Shown: in pieces, positions 1 through 9,333 of the stretch | Layout: every line of letters starts with the position of its first letter | Numbering within the stretch: position 1 is the stretch's first letter | Origin: Gimesia alba | GTDB taxonomy: Bacteria > Planctomycetota > Planctomycetia > Planctomycetales > Planctomycetaceae | Assembly: GCF_007744675.1 (NCBI RefSeq) | Contig: NZ_CP036269.1 | Location: 6,685,046 to 6,749,045, forward strand | Length of the DNA stretch: 64,000 nt | Direction: 5' to 3' | Notes under the pieces: generated by a model | The model's input: the letters and a program-made list of their open reading frames with translations, nothing else | Databases searched by the model: none | What the model was told of the DNA's origin: nothing | Made by a program: the position numbers and the translations under genes

Positions 1-1
1 A

Positions 2-568
2 ACAACCTTTCGTTCGTCTGCCCCGGCTTCCAAAAGTGACGTCGATCCGAATCTGTCTTTCAGACAACTGGAGTCTTTTGCTGATTTACCAGGACCTGCA
101 GTTGTTGTCTTTGAGGATCTGGATCATCCGCCTGCAGGGGCCACTTTTGGCGATGGGATGTGTTTGACTTACAAGACGTTCGGGGCTGCGGGCTTGATTA
201 CTTCAGGCGCAGCCCGTGATCTGGATAATGTGCGGAAACTTGACTTTCCCTGCTTCAGTCACGGCACCATGAGCGGCCACGGATTCTGTCATTTTGAATC
301 CCTCAATATTCCCGTACAAGTAGGCGGCTTAATGATCAACCCCGGCGACTTACTGCACGGTGATTGTAATGGCGTCGTCACGATTCCGATTGAGATTGCA
401 GCCGATGTTCCTTATGCGTGCGAACAGTTTCTCAAGCACGAAGCCACTGTTCTCGATCGTCTACATGCGGGTAAGACCGACCTTTCAGGGCATCAACGGG
501 CATTGCAGGAAATGAGTCGGCGGCTCAACGATCTCAAAGTGGAATTACAAAACCGTTTGAATTCCTGA
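2..568 (+). CDS. RraA family protein, 3' part (5' end outside window)
   Basis: The frame is open from the left edge of the window to the TGA at 566-568, so the start lies upstream and 158 is only an internal ATG. The translation contains the segment GAAGLITSGAARDLDNV, which matches the G-x-x-G-x-(V/I)-T-x-G-x-x-R-D core of the RraA/HMG-aldolase fold. It is followed by the PGD-x-x-x-G-D-x-x-G-V-V-x-I-P segment typical of the family's metal- and substrate-binding part. Members include 4-hydroxy-4-methyl-2-oxoglutarate aldolases, oxaloacetate decarboxylases and the RNase E inhibitor RraA, and the sequence alone does not tell which this is. The C-terminal tail (about 30 residues, helical) resembles those of environmental RraA-like proteins. 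Nothing in the neighbourhood fixes the substrate. Confidence 0.85.
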   Translation, partial: TTFRSSAPASKSDVDPNLSFRQLESFADLPGPAVVVFEDLDHPPAGATFGDGMCLTYKTFGAAGLITSGAARDLDNVRKLDFPCFSHGTMSGHGFCHFESLNIPVQVGGLMINPGDLLHGDCNGVVTIPIEIAADVPYACEQFLKHEATVLDRLHAGKTDLSGHQRALQEMSRRLNDLKVELQNRLNS

Positions 569-705
569 AAAATCGATCACATCACAGCGGGTACACAAAT
601 GAAAGTCTGTTCTGCACAGAGAGCCTCTACCAAGAGTTGTGATACCTGAAAATACTCGCAACTCTCGCAATGAACCTTACGAAGTGGTCGTGTATCAATG
701 GTGAA

Positions 706-1476
706 CTACTTCCCGTTCTTTTGTTTTATCATTTGCCGCAGTTCATAATAGACCTCAGCATCTGACACGCTGGTCGTTCTAATTTGATCATACGACATAC
801 CTTTGACGTCCATTAGATATTCGACCAACAGACGCCAGCGGACATAGAGCGGCGGAACAAGGACTCCGTCAGAAATTTTCATCCATTCCGAACTGCTGCC
901 TGAGTCAGCAATATGTGATTCGTACTGCTCCAGGAGTGTGGAAAGACGGTAATCAGGTGCGGTCCGATCTCGAAGGTGCGAGATGTACTCGGCATATCCT
1001 TCTCTTTTCCAGTCCAGAGCTGTACTACTCATTCCATAACGCGCATTCTCCAGGCAATGTGTCATCTCATGAGCTAGCGTACGAATCAGGTGCATTTCCA
1101 GAACAGGCCCCCTGATTCGTATCCGATTCAAGTAGATGTCTCCATTCAGAAAGACATTATTCTGTGAAGCCTTTGCCAAGACCGGTCTGGCCAGCAGACT
1201 TTCCAAACGACGGTATTTTGAATTGGCAACCAAAAATACATTGATCTTGGGCTGAGTTTCTATCAACTCAGAATCTTGAATAAGCGAGAGACTTTGATCG
1301 ATTACATTTTTCCACCGAGAATCAATTTTTGTTTCTGAATAAACTGTGATGTTTCGATGGGTGAGCGAATGTTGAAACAGGGCTTGCGGGTAATAGAGTA
1401 CCCATACATACGCCATCATCGCTAAGAGCATTAGCGTGCCTGAAATAGACACAATTTTTTTAGTACGCGATTTCAT
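706..1476 (-). CDS. Membrane-anchored HExxH (gluzincin-like) putative metallopeptidase
   Basis: 256 aa. A hydrophobic segment at about residues 9-28 after a basic N-terminus predicts a signal anchor with the rest outside the cytoplasm. HEMTH at 136-140 is a zinc-binding HExxH motif. Downstream, the segment EGYAEYISH at 159-167 offers Glu159 or Glu163 as the third ligand, the arrangement seen in gluzincins such as the peptidase MA-like group. This suggests a proteolytic role at the membrane, but no substrate can be named. The gene stands alone, read leftward, with the unrelated minus-strand ORF 1532-2158 just upstream. The family assignment rests only on these motifs; a non-catalytic zinc protein remains possible. 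Confidence 0.7.
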   Translation of the reverse strand: MKSRTKKIVSISGTLMLLAMMAYVWVLYYPQALFQHSLTHRNITVYSETKIDSRWKNVIDQSLSLIQDSELIETQPKINVFLVANSKYRRLESLLARPVLAKASQNNVFLNGDIYLNRIRIRGPVLEMHLIRTLAHEMTHCLENARYGMSSTALDWKREGYAEYISHLRDRTAPDYRLSTLLEQYESHIADSGSSSEWMKISDGVLVPPLYVRWRLLVEYLMDVKGMSYDQIRTTSVSDAEVYYELRQMIKQKNGK

Positions 1477-1531
1477 GATTTGTTCTGTGCCGTTGTTTTC
1501 GTTGTTATGCAGCCAGTCAGTACTTGCGAAG

Positions 1532-2158
1532 TCAATGGTAGTTTACTAGCTCATCTACATAATTCTGGAGCTCTTTCCACTTTTGTTCTCGTGACCAGCA
1601 ATAGGGGTAGGTGCTCATCATGTAATAAAATTCTGGCATTACATCGATGAGTCTCTGGCACGACTTGGTCAGAGAAGGGGGACAGCCTGATTTCTCGGGA
1701 CACTCCACAGCATCAAAAACCGGATGCCAGCCATCTGGGACATTTGAAGAAACATCAAAATATCGAATCGTATCGAACCAGAGAGATTCGGCAGGGGAGT
1801 CATTACGGCCCGACGACAGAACGATCTCAAGCAGCCGGTAGAATGGAAAAATCAATACAGCAGGGTTTTCGTGTCGAACTGCGAAATATCGAGGGTCAAC
1901 ACATTCCATATCAGTCACCCACGAGAAACCAAATGAAGTCGTTAACACGTTCCCCCAAGCAACGCTAAACGGAACCGAGCCATCAGCGTATTCCCCCGAC
2001 AAGCCTAATTCATAGGGAATGTAATCAAGAGATGACAAATCATCTGGGATTCCGGTGAAATGGCATGGCTCAACATTGTATTGGTTGTATGCGGCCCGTA
2101 TACCATCCAGCGAGTTAGCAATCGCTTGATTTTGATCTTGAGATAACGGATGCATCAT
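1532..2158 (-). CDS. Hypothetical protein, 208 aa
   Basis: I do not recognise this protein. It is 208 aa, acidic, rich in Tyr, Trp, Pro and Asp, with no signal peptide or membrane segment and several cysteines in the C-terminal half (around 150-190). The composition suggests a soluble cytoplasmic globular protein. An ATG-ATG start (MMHP) lies at the 5' end, and either Met could be used. The gap to the next minus-strand gene (706-1476) is only 55 bp, so the two may be cotranscribed. Protein-like amino-acid usage and length support it being real; no function is proposed. Confidence 0.6.
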   Translation of the reverse strand: MMHPLSQDQNQAIANSLDGIRAAYNQYNVEPCHFTGIPDDLSSLDYIPYELGLSGEYADGSVPFSVAWGNVLTTSFGFSWVTDMECVDPRYFAVRHENPAVLIFPFYRLLEIVLSSGRNDSPAESLWFDTIRYFDVSSNVPDGWHPVFDAVECPEKSGCPPSLTKSCQRLIDVMPEFYYMMSTYPYCWSREQKWKELQNYVDELVNYH

Positions 2159-2937
2159 GGACGGCTCTTCGATGAATGGTAAAACCAGTTTTTCATTGCA
2201 TGATTCAAAATTTGATGCTTACAAAGCATCGAACCATTGTAGAGACAGATCACCAATTCGTAGAGACAGAAAAAGGCTAAGCAGGTTCGGTACTGTGAAT
2301 ATTATTCTGAACTAACAGCGAGCAGGGTAAGTGAGATTCAGGTCGTTCCTGGTTTTCCGGAGTGCAAAAGGATGATGATACATTCACATCTATTGTAACC
2401 GTTCGATTTGCGCGGGTTTCGGCCTTGTGTCGTTCTGCGGCTGATGGATCATCGACGATCTGCTGGAATGTTTGCAGCACTTTCTGTTTTCTATCCGCAG
2501 CAGTCAGGGTGTTGCCTTTTGTAAGTAAGAGTGTGTGGTGGCATGTACCTGTGAGCTTTTCGATCTGTGCCCGCTGTAGCGCTGTCCGTGCTGCGTCGAA
2601 TTTGCCCAGACGTGCAGCGCCCTGGACTGACTGAAACTGCTCAGAAGAACCAATTCGTCCACCAGAGTCATCGTTTCGTCAATAAGCGTCCAAGGCAGCA
2701 GAGTTATTCTGCAGGTGTCAGGTTCCGTTCGAAATTAAGACCTCTCGGTTCTAAGTTGTCTGTCGTAAGCTGCTTACGACTATTTGTCCACCATCCTTCG
2801 ATTTCTGATGAAAAGGTGGTAACATTTGGCCGCGTTTTACGCTCAGTACTTCAGACGCGGGTTCAGCGGGCCTCTTTGTTTATGGAAATATAATTTGCTG
2901 TTCAAGCCAGATCTAATTTAGGAGAGAGGGATTAACG
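2159..2937. other. Long gene-poor stretch upstream of the methyltransferase gene
   Basis: This 779-bp stretch has no convincing intact gene. Short open frames exist on both strands but overlap each other and lack clear ribosome sites. The only part with protein-like composition is the minus-strand frame at 2277-2680, listed separately as a possible remnant. The last 20 bp hold a good Shine-Dalgarno sequence (AGGAGAG) for the gene starting at 2938. No terminator, tRNA or repeat was seen. Confidence 0.5.
2277..2680 (-). pseudogene. Possible decayed reading frame, unknown family
   Basis: On the minus strand the frame is open without a stop from about 2680 to the stop at 2277. It includes a helical-looking segment (AARLGKFDAARTALQRAQIE) followed by a Gln/Lys-rich helix and a low-complexity tail. 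There is no good start codon with a ribosome site in this frame. A neighbouring frame just upstream (about 2640-2700) also reads as protein-like (TLVDELVLLSSFSQ), which would fit a frameshifted relic read across about 2640. I do not recognise the family. It may equally be chance open sequence. Confidence 0.25.
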
Positions 2938-4020
2938 ATGTGTAATAACTGTAATTTGAATATCGATGCGGAACGCACGGATGAATTCGGACAGAAACTG
3001 TTGCAGATTGTGAACAACAGCGCCATCTCGCTGATGCTTTCACTGGGGCACCGGGCAAGACTGTTTGACATTATGAGTGAGATGGAACACGCCACCAGCG
3101 AACAAATCGCGGAGCAGGCCGGTTTAAATGAACGTTATGTTCGCGAATGGCTGGGCGCGATGGTCACTGGCGGAATCGTGGAATACGACCCGGTATTAAA
3201 AACCTATTTTCTACCCGCAGAGCATGCAGCACTTTTGACGCGAGCTGCGGGTTCCAATAATTTTGCCACAACGATGCAGTGGTTTTCCGTGCTGGGAACT
3301 GTCGAAGACAAAATTCTGAATTGCTTTGAAGAAGGAGGCGGCGTTCCCTATTCCGAGTTTGCCCGCTTCCATGAAGTCATGGCGGAGGATAGTTATAATA
3401 CGGTCGTCTGCGGTCTGTTCGAACATATTCTACCACTGGTACCCGGACTGGAAGACAAACTGAGAGCCGGCATTGATGCGCTGGACATTGGCTGCGGCAG
3501 CGGTCTGGCTTTGATCGAAATGGCAGCCAAATATCCCAACAGTCGCTTTACCGGCTTTGACATCTCGGAAGAATCGATTGGACGGGCCCAAAAATTCGCT
3601 GCAGAGCGGGGCGTCTCGAATGTGACGTTTCAGGTGCAGGATGTTTCGCAAATGAACGCGGCGAACTCCTTCGATTTAATCACTGCCTTTGATGTGATTC
3701 ACGATCAGGCCAAACCAGACAAGGTGTTACGTGAAGTCAACGCCGCTCTGAAGCCGGGCGGAACGTTCCTGATGCAGGATATTGCTGCATCCAGTCATGT
3801 GGAGCAAAACATCGATAATCCGCTGGGGCCGATGTTTTATACGATTTCAACCATGCACTGCATGACCGTCTCACTGGCACAGGGTGGAGCGGGGCTGGGA
3901 ACCTGCTGGGGCAAAGAACTCGCCTGCCAGATGCTGGAAGAGGCGGGCTTCAATAATATCGATGTACAGGAACTACCTCACGACATTATGAATTATTTTT
4001 ATGTGATGACAAAAATGTGA
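2938..4020 (+). CDS. Class I SAM-dependent methyltransferase with N-terminal winged-helix domain
   Basis: 360 aa with two domains. Residues about 20-100 form a winged-helix dimerisation-type domain (ATSEQIAEQAGLNERYVREW reads as a helix-turn-helix). Residues about 175-300 hold the Rossmann methyltransferase core with motif I LDIGCGSGL at 182-190 and an acidic residue closing beta-2 (GFDIS). This layout is that of Rv2258c-like methyltransferases and some O-methyltransferases. The N-terminus has closely spaced cysteines (CNNC). The Shine-Dalgarno AGGAGAG upstream supports the ATG. A hairpin terminator follows at 4051. It stands alone, so the substrate is unknown. Confidence 0.88.
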   Translation: MCNNCNLNIDAERTDEFGQKLLQIVNNSAISLMLSLGHRARLFDIMSEMEHATSEQIAEQAGLNERYVREWLGAMVTGGIVEYDPVLKTYFLPAEHAALLTRAAGSNNFATTMQWFSVLGTVEDKILNCFEEGGGVPYSEFARFHEVMAEDSYNTVVCGLFEHILPLVPGLEDKLRAGIDALDIGCGSGLALIEMAAKYPNSRFTGFDISEESIGRAQKFAAERGVSNVTFQVQDVSQMNAANSFDLITAFDVIHDQAKPDKVLREVNAALKPGGTFLMQDIAASSHVEQNIDNPLGPMFYTISTMHCMTVSLAQGGAGLGTCWGKELACQMLEEAGFNNIDVQELPHDIMNYFYVMTKM

Positions 4021-4050
4021 TGACCGAATCCCCTTATTCGGTGTCTTCCC

Positions 4051-4090
4051 AGGGAGCAGAAATTAAACGATTTCTGCTCCCTGTTTGTTT
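4051..4090 (+). terminator. Rho-independent terminator after the methyltransferase gene
   Basis: A perfect 13-bp inverted repeat (AGGGAGCAGAAAT at 4051-4063 against 4070-4082) with a 6-base loop is followed by TGTTTGTTT. The T-rich side lies downstream on the plus strand, so it serves the gene ending at 4020. The stop codon of the minus-strand ORF 4063-4518 falls inside this hairpin. Confidence 0.8.
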
Positions 4091-4518
4091 GGAATTTCGT
4101 TGAAATCAGCGGCCACCGATTGAACTGAAAAATCGATTGCGATTAAAATGGGATATTCATGTAGACTTTTAATTGGATGTGAGACGCCGATGCCTATAAT
4201 CTCAGTAAGTTGAGACAATCGTGTCTTGGAAGAGAAAAAATCTCGAGAATCACTGAAGAATGTGCTATTTAAGGCCTTTCCAGGTGTTGATTTTGCTGCA
4301 AGAATGCCGATTATAAGGAATAATTCTATTGCGTTGAGTTTACCGTTTGACGGAGCAATGGTGAACAAACAGTAGTGGAGAACACGGACGTCTGAAGCTG
4401 GAATCTCAATCTCCAAAATGGTGTTTGAGAGGGAATCGCCCTTCCAGACGAAACGATTCATTAAATTGTGAAAACCAAGTGTGAAATACTCCTGCGTCTT
4501 TCCCTCCTTGCGGGCCAC
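4063..4518 (-). CDS. Hypothetical protein, 151 aa
   Basis: An unrecognised minus-strand frame of 151 codons. It would start at a GTG with no clear ribosome site (an internal ATG, residue 20, is an alternative) and end inside the terminator hairpin of the preceding convergent gene. The translation is rich in Ser, Ile and Phe, with one hydrophobic stretch around residues 45-75 and no signal peptide. Composition is acceptable for a real protein, but the start is poor and no motif is visible, so this may be a spurious frame. Confidence 0.4.
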   Translation of the reverse strand: MARKEGKTQEYFTLGFHNLMNRFVWKGDSLSNTILEIEIPASDVRVLHYCLFTIAPSNGKLNAIELFLIIGILAAKSTPGKALNSTFFSDSRDFFSSKTRLSQLTEIIGIGVSHPIKSLHEYPILIAIDFSVQSVAADFNEIPNKQGAEIV

Positions 4519-4754
4519 GGTAAAACGTGACTCGAATCATGTCTGAGAGAACACCTCGCGTTTTCCATGGTTTCATATTTTCAGTGATTGATTGTCTGGT
4601 TTTCCGTTATCAGTTAACAGGGCCAGACTTCGGGACCTGAGTTTCCGTCAAAGGGAAAACAGGCGCAACGATCACCAAAACAAACAATTATATTTTCAAT
4701 CAACTGAGACTGTACCGCCTGAATTGAGGCGACTACCGGGGAGTAAAAAACAGA

Positions 4755-6626
4755 ATGGCGACCACAGACGTGCCTGGTGCAAATGGCAAACTCAGCGAGC
4801 AGCTGGATGCTGTTGTAATTCGTTTTTGTGGAGATAGTGGCGATGGAATGCAGTTAGCCGGCACGCAGTTCACGAATGTGTCGGCTGTGTTCGGTAATGA
4901 CGTCAGCACATTACCTGACTTCCCTGCAGAAATTCGCGCACCCGCCGGCACACTGGGCGGCGTGAGTGGTTTTCAGATCTGTTTCTCCAGCAGTGATATT
5001 TTCACTCCCGGGGATGAAGTCGACACGCTGGTTGCCATGAACCCGGCTGCCTTGAAAACTAATATCGCTGACCTCAAACGGGGCGGCACTCTGATTGTCA
5101 ACGAAGACGCTTTTGAAAAAAGCAACCTTTCCAAAGCCGGTTACGAAAGTAATCCGCTCGACGATGAAGAATCACTGGCGCCCTATCAGGTTCAAAAAGT
5201 TCCGATGACCAGCCTGACGCGAGATGCCGTCGCGGAGTTGGGGCTTTCGCCGCGTGAAGCCGAACGCTGCAAAAACTTTTTCGCGATGGGGCTGGTCTAC
5301 TGGCTCTACCAACGCGATGCCACACCCACCGAAGAATGGGTCAAAACCAAGTTCGCCAAGAAACCAGAACTGGTAGACGCAAACCTCAAAGCATTACACG
5401 CCGGCTTTAACTACGGTCTCACCACCGAAGCGATCACCGTGCATTACCGCGTCGACCCCGCTGATCTGCCACCCGGTAACTACCGTAAGGTCACTGGAAA
5501 CGAAGCACTGGCATTCGGTTTTGTGACGGCTGCGAAACTGGCTGGCAAACAGCTCTTTTACGGCGGATATCCGATTACTCCCGCCAGTGACATTCTGCAC
5601 GAGCTTTCCAAACTGAAAAATTTCGACGTCGTCACATTTCAGGCGGAAGACGAAATCGCGGCGATTACCAGTGTCGTGGGTGCCTCTTATGCGGGAGACC
5701 TGGCGATTACTGCCAGCAGTGGACCTGGAATTGCTCTCAAAGGCGAAGGCATGGGTCTGGCTGCGATTATGGAATTGCCGCTGGTTGTCGTCGACGTGCA
5801 ACGCGGCGGTCCCAGTACTGGTCTACCCACCAAAACAGAACAGTCCGACCTGTATATGTGCATGTTTGGTCGGAATGGCGACTGTCCCATGCCACTGGTC
5901 GCACCGGCTTCACCTGCCGACTGCTTCGAGATGGCACAAGAAGCATTACGCATCGCCGTCGAATTCATGACACCCGTACTGCTGCTCAGCGATGGTTATA
6001 TCGCCAACGGAGCCGAGCCGTGGCAGATTCCTGAAATTTCCAGTTTGAAGCCAATCAAAGTTTCTCACGAGAATAAACAACAGGGCGATGAACCATTCAT
6101 GCCATATTTGCGGGATGAAAAGAAAGCCCGTCCGTGGGTCGTGCCCGGCACGGCCGGCTGTGAACATCGTGTCGGTGGTCTGGAAAAATTAGATGTGACC
6201 GGCAACGTGAATTACTCTCCCGAAAATCACCAGTACATGACCACACTCCGGGCAGAGAAAATTGCGGGGATTGCCGACTTTATTCCCGAACAGACTGTGG
6301 AAGGACCTGAATCAGGTGATCTGCTGGTGATCAGTTGGGGGGGAACCTATGGTGCGGTTCGTACTGCGGTTAAACAGACCATTCAGGAAGGTTTATCTGT
6401 GGCCCACGCCCACATTCGTTACCTGAATCCGTTCCCCAAAAATCTGGGCGATCTGATCAAGCGATACAAGAAAGTTCTGATTCCCGAATTAAATACCGGG
6501 CAATTACGCATGATTATTCGCGGCACTTATCTGGCTGACGCCGTCGGCTTGAATAAGGTCCAGGGAAAACCGTTCCTGATCAGTGAAGTTAAACAGAAAA
6601 TCAGAGAGATGATTGAAGAGAAATAG
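4755..6626 (+). CDS. korA: 2-oxoacid:ferredoxin oxidoreductase, fused gamma-alpha subunit
   Basis: 623 aa. With KorB it oxidatively decarboxylates a 2-oxoacid (most likely 2-oxoglutarate) to the acyl-CoA, reducing ferredoxin. Residues about 20-215 are the gamma domain ([11 protein letters not shown] near 26-36, then the [13 protein letters not shown] segment). Residues about 245 onward are the alpha, pyrimidine-binding domain with YPITPASDI at 272-280. This gamma-alpha fusion is typical of the aerobic KorA type. An SD-like GGGGAG precedes the ATG. The korB gene follows after 77 bp on the same strand, so they are probably one operon. A pyruvate- or branched-chain-specific enzyme cannot be excluded from sequence alone. 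Confidence 0.92.
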   Translation: MATTDVPGANGKLSEQLDAVVIRFCGDSGDGMQLAGTQFTNVSAVFGNDVSTLPDFPAEIRAPAGTLGGVSGFQICFSSSDIFTPGDEVDTLVAMNPAALKTNIADLKRGGTLIVNEDAFEKSNLSKAGYESNPLDDEESLAPYQVQKVPMTSLTRDAVAELGLSPREAERCKNFFAMGLVYWLYQRDATPTEEWVKTKFAKKPELVDANLKALHAGFNYGLTTEAITVHYRVDPADLPPGNYRKVTGNEALAFGFVTAAKLAGKQLFYGGYPITPASDILHELSKLKNFDVVTFQAEDEIAAITSVVGASYAGDLAITASSGPGIALKGEGMGLAAIMELPLVVVDVQRGGPSTGLPTKTEQSDLYMCMFGRNGDCPMPLVAPASPADCFEMAQEALRIAVEFMTPVLLLSDGYIANGAEPWQIPEISSLKPIKVSHENKQQGDEPFMPYLRDEKKARPWVVPGTAGCEHRVGGLEKLDVTGNVNYSPENHQYMTTLRAEKIAGIADFIPEQTVEGPESGDLLVISWGGTYGAVRTAVKQTIQEGLSVAHAHIRYLNPFPKNLGDLIKRYKKVLIPELNTGQLRMIIRGTYLADAVGLNKVQGKPFLISEVKQKIREMIEEK

Positions 6627-6703
6627 TTTCCGATTCCATCAGATCTCCTACAAATAACATGACCCTTTACGAAACAAGTTATTGCGTTTAAGGATAGAAA
6701 AAA

Positions 6704-7726
6704 ATGAGCGTAGACGTCACACTGCCTGTCCTCTCGCCTAAAGATTTTGCCAGCGATCAGGAAATCCGCTGGTGCCCGCGCTGCGGCGATTATTCGATTC
6801 TCGCCCAGATGAAGAAGGTTCTGCCGACTCTGGGCATTCCTAAAGAGAAATTCGTGTTTGTCTCGGGCATTGGCTGCTCCAGCCGCTTCCCGTATTACAT
6901 GGACACCTACGGAATGCACAGTATTCACGGTCGCGCTCCTGCAGTCGCTACCGGGGTCAAACTGGCAAACCCGGATCTTCAGGTCTGGGTCATCACCGGC
7001 GACGGCGATTCGCTGTCTATCGGCGGAAACCACTTTATGCACGTCCTGCGTCGTAACGTGGACTTGAAAGTGATTCTGTTCAACAACCAGATTTACGGAT
7101 TGACCAAAGGGCAATACTCGCCCACCAGCCCGATGGGAACGAAAACCAAAAGTACGCCGTTCGGCTCGGTTGATCGTCCGTTGAACCCGCTGTCGGTCGC
7201 CATTGGTGCCCGTGCTACGTTTGCCGCCCGTTCGGTGGATGTCGACATCAAGCATCTCTGCAGCGTACTCGAACGCGCTGCCAAGCACAAAGGATCTGCA
7301 TTCGTTGAAGTCTATCAGGACTGCAACGTGTTCAACTCCGGTGCCTTCGAATTTGCTTCCAAGAAAGGCAAAAAAGAAGAGAACGTGATCTACCTGGAGC
7401 ATGGCAAGCCGCTGATCTTCGGCAAAGAACGGGATAAAGGGATTCGTCTCAACAGCCATGATCAACCGGAAGTCGTTGAACTGGGTAAAGGAGTCACCGA
7501 AGACGATCTGCTGTTCCACGATGAAAAGTCAGAAGACATGAACCTGGCGTTTCTCCTGGCCAGCATGCGTCATCCGGAAATGCCCGAACCGATGGGCGTC
7601 TTCCGTTGCGTTGATCATCCAACCTACAACGATGCGGTTTACCAGCAGGTCGAATCCGCGACCGAACGCAGCGGAGAAGGGGACCTGGAAGCGCTGTTTA
7701 ATACCGGCGATACCTGGACCGTTTAA
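6704..7726 (+). CDS. korB: 2-oxoacid:ferredoxin oxidoreductase, beta (TPP-binding) subunit
   Basis: 340 aa. This is the thiamine diphosphate-binding partner of KorA. WCPRCGDY (Cys24 and Cys27) and GIGCSSR (Cys58) are three of the cysteines that ligate the [4Fe-4S] cluster in KorB-type subunits. GDGDSLSIGGNH at 99-110 is the TPP/Mg motif, and FNNQIYGLTKGQ continues the conserved core. Length is usual for the family. The SD-like AAGGATAG upstream supports the ATG. The gene is closed by a bidirectional terminator shared with the convergent dcd. No separate ferredoxin-like delta subunit is encoded beside it. Confidence 0.93.
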   Translation: MSVDVTLPVLSPKDFASDQEIRWCPRCGDYSILAQMKKVLPTLGIPKEKFVFVSGIGCSSRFPYYMDTYGMHSIHGRAPAVATGVKLANPDLQVWVITGDGDSLSIGGNHFMHVLRRNVDLKVILFNNQIYGLTKGQYSPTSPMGTKTKSTPFGSVDRPLNPLSVAIGARATFAARSVDVDIKHLCSVLERAAKHKGSAFVEVYQDCNVFNSGAFEFASKKGKKEENVIYLEHGKPLIFGKERDKGIRLNSHDQPEVVELGKGVTEDDLLFHDEKSEDMNLAFLLASMRHPEMPEPMGVFRCVDHPTYNDAVYQQVESATERSGEGDLEALFNTGDTWTV

Positions 7727-7744
7727 GCGTTCTGATCAAAGACA

Positions 7745-7787
7745 TGAAAAAAGACGTTACCGTTTTCTGCGGTGACGTCTTTTTATT
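7745..7787. terminator. Bidirectional terminator between korB and dcd
   Basis: An inverted repeat of about 14 bp built on AAAAAAGACGT and its complement, with a short loop around TTTTCTG. A T run follows on the plus strand (CTTTTTATT) and another on the minus strand (CTTTTTTC). It sits between two convergent stop codons, so one hairpin can end both transcripts. Confidence 0.85.
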
Positions 7788-8355
7788 GCGCCGATTCTTC
7801 TTCACCGAATGAGAGTCGCATCTGGCGAGTTTCTGTCGGGTCCAGTTCTTTAAACAACAGGCTGGGCTGAATACCTTTGTTGTTCTGATATTTGTCGCTG
7901 TTGTATTCAACGATTTCGCCAACCGGTACATTGTAAATGATCTGGCAGATCGCAATGCCTGCATAAATGCGAACCGGCTGTGCCACGGTGATTTCCAACG
8001 TCCAATAGCCACAGAAGCCGATATCGCCGACGCCGGCGGTCGCGTGTACAGAAATCCCCAGGCGGCCAATCGAAGACCGACCTTCGAGCAGCGGCACCAG
8101 ATTGTGTGTTTCGGTCCGCTCAATGGTTCGCCCCAGATAGAGTTGGCCCGGGTAAAGCACCATGCCCTCTTCCGGAATGATGTATTTTCCCAGACGATTG
8201 GGACGCGCCATGTCCAGCACGATTTCTTCGTAGACCATCAACTCGTTATGCAGGCACAGGTTATAGCTGTTTGGGTTCAGATACTTTTCATGATAAGGTT
8301 CAATGACAATATCGTTTCCCAGGCGTGCTTTAATCTCTTTCCCGGTCAGAATCAT
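7783..8355 (-). CDS. dcd: dCTP deaminase
   Basis: 190 aa, the expected size. It deaminates dCTP to dUTP in pyrimidine deoxynucleotide synthesis. It carries the signature EGRSSIGRLG at 91-100, the following HATAGVGDIGF segment and WTLEI at 118-122, where Glu121 corresponds to the catalytic glutamate. The family is trimeric and structurally related to dUTPase. It cannot be decided here whether it is the mono-functional enzyme or the bifunctional dCTP deaminase/dUTPase. It is read leftward, with nth about 140 bp upstream on the same strand, so the two may be cotranscribed. Confidence 0.92.
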   Translation of the reverse strand: MILTGKEIKARLGNDIVIEPYHEKYLNPNSYNLCLHNELMVYEEIVLDMARPNRLGKYIIPEEGMVLYPGQLYLGRTIERTETHNLVPLLEGRSSIGRLGISVHATAGVGDIGFCGYWTLEITVAQPVRIYAGIAICQIIYNVPVGEIVEYNSDKYQNNKGIQPSLLFKELDPTETRQMRLSFGEEESAQ

Positions 8356-8496
8356 GGGGTTCTCATTAACTGCGAAGAAGTAGAAAATAGGTTCTGCATA
8401 CAGGAAACATAAACCGCAGAGATGTGGCTTTCAACGGTTTAGACGGATGTTTTCAGAAACAGTACCAAGTACTCTGAATTGCGTAACATAGATGTT

Positions 8497-9219
8497 CTAC
8501 TCTTTGAGAGGCTTCAACCCGATTCGCGGACAAATTTTCAACAAAGCACATTCGGTGCAGCGCGGCTTTCGAGCCACACAGGTGGCGCGGCCGTGCAGAA
8601 TCACACGATGCGAAAACGCGATCCATTCTTTTTTGGGCAGGACTTCGATTAAATCACGCTCAATGATTTCCGGATTCTTGCTGGCGGTGAGACCGAAGAT
8701 ATTACAGATGCGTTTCACATGCGTGTCGACGACGACGCCACTCGGAATTCCGAACGCCGTGCCTAAAACCACGTTCGCCGTCTTGCGTCCCACGCCGGGC
8801 AGCGCCACCAGCTCTTTGAGCGTGCGGGGAACTTCGCCGGCATATTCATCCGTCAAAGCCTGGGCCATCTTGCGGATATTCGTTGCTTTGGCGCGGAAGA
8901 AACCAAGTGGATAAACAATCTTTTCGACATCCGCCTGTTTGCTGGCAGCCAGTTTGGCGGCGGTCGGGTATTTCTTGAACAGCGTCGGCGTGGTCGCATT
9001 CACACGTTCGTCAGTGCACTGCGCCGACAGAATCGTCGCTACCAACAGTTGAAACGGCGAATCATGAATCAACGCACACTCCGGTTCAGGGAATAATTTA
9101 GCAAGACCGCGCGCGATTGTGCGGGCATGTTTCTTTTTGTCATCAAGTGAGCCGATATAACCGGAAGTCTTCGCAGACTGTGATTGTTTTTTCGCCATAT
9201 TTTCCGTGACAATTCCCAA
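8497..9219 (-). CDS. nth: Endonuclease III
   Basis: A DNA glycosylase/AP lyase that removes oxidised pyrimidines in base excision repair. The helix-hairpin-helix is LPGVGRKTANV at 140-150 (numbered from the first Met), with Lys146 as the catalytic lysine. VVVDTHVKR supplies the catalytic Asp165. The C-terminal [4Fe-4S] loop has Cys214, 221, 224 and 230 in the standard C-x6-C-x2-C-x5-C spacing. At 240 aa it is slightly longer than E. coli Nth, because of a polar N-terminal extension. The true start may be the second Met (M8, at 9198), which begins MAKKQSQ. Confidence 0.95.
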   Translation of the reverse strand: MGIVTENMAKKQSQSAKTSGYIGSLDDKKKHARTIARGLAKLFPEPECALIHDSPFQLLVATILSAQCTDERVNATTPTLFKKYPTAAKLAASKQADVEKIVYPLGFFRAKATNIRKMAQALTDEYAGEVPRTLKELVALPGVGRKTANVVLGTAFGIPSGVVVDTHVKRICNIFGLTASKNPEIIERDLIEVLPKKEWIAFSHRVILHGRATCVARKPRCTECALLKICPRIGLKPLKE

Positions 9220-9333
9220 ATTGGAGTGCTAGTCTGACTGGCATATCTGATTCCACTCAGCCGTGTTTCGTTGTGCGTCTCAGTATGTGGGACCACGGTT
9301 TGTTTTTCAATGAATGAAGTATAGAAATATACA

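Noticed and set aside
6527..7519. 330-codon open frame on the minus strand opposite korB
   Set aside because: It lies fully antisense to a clear korB; its Arg/His/Gln/Val-rich translation has no motif and is the usual mirror-frame artefact of a strong codon bias.
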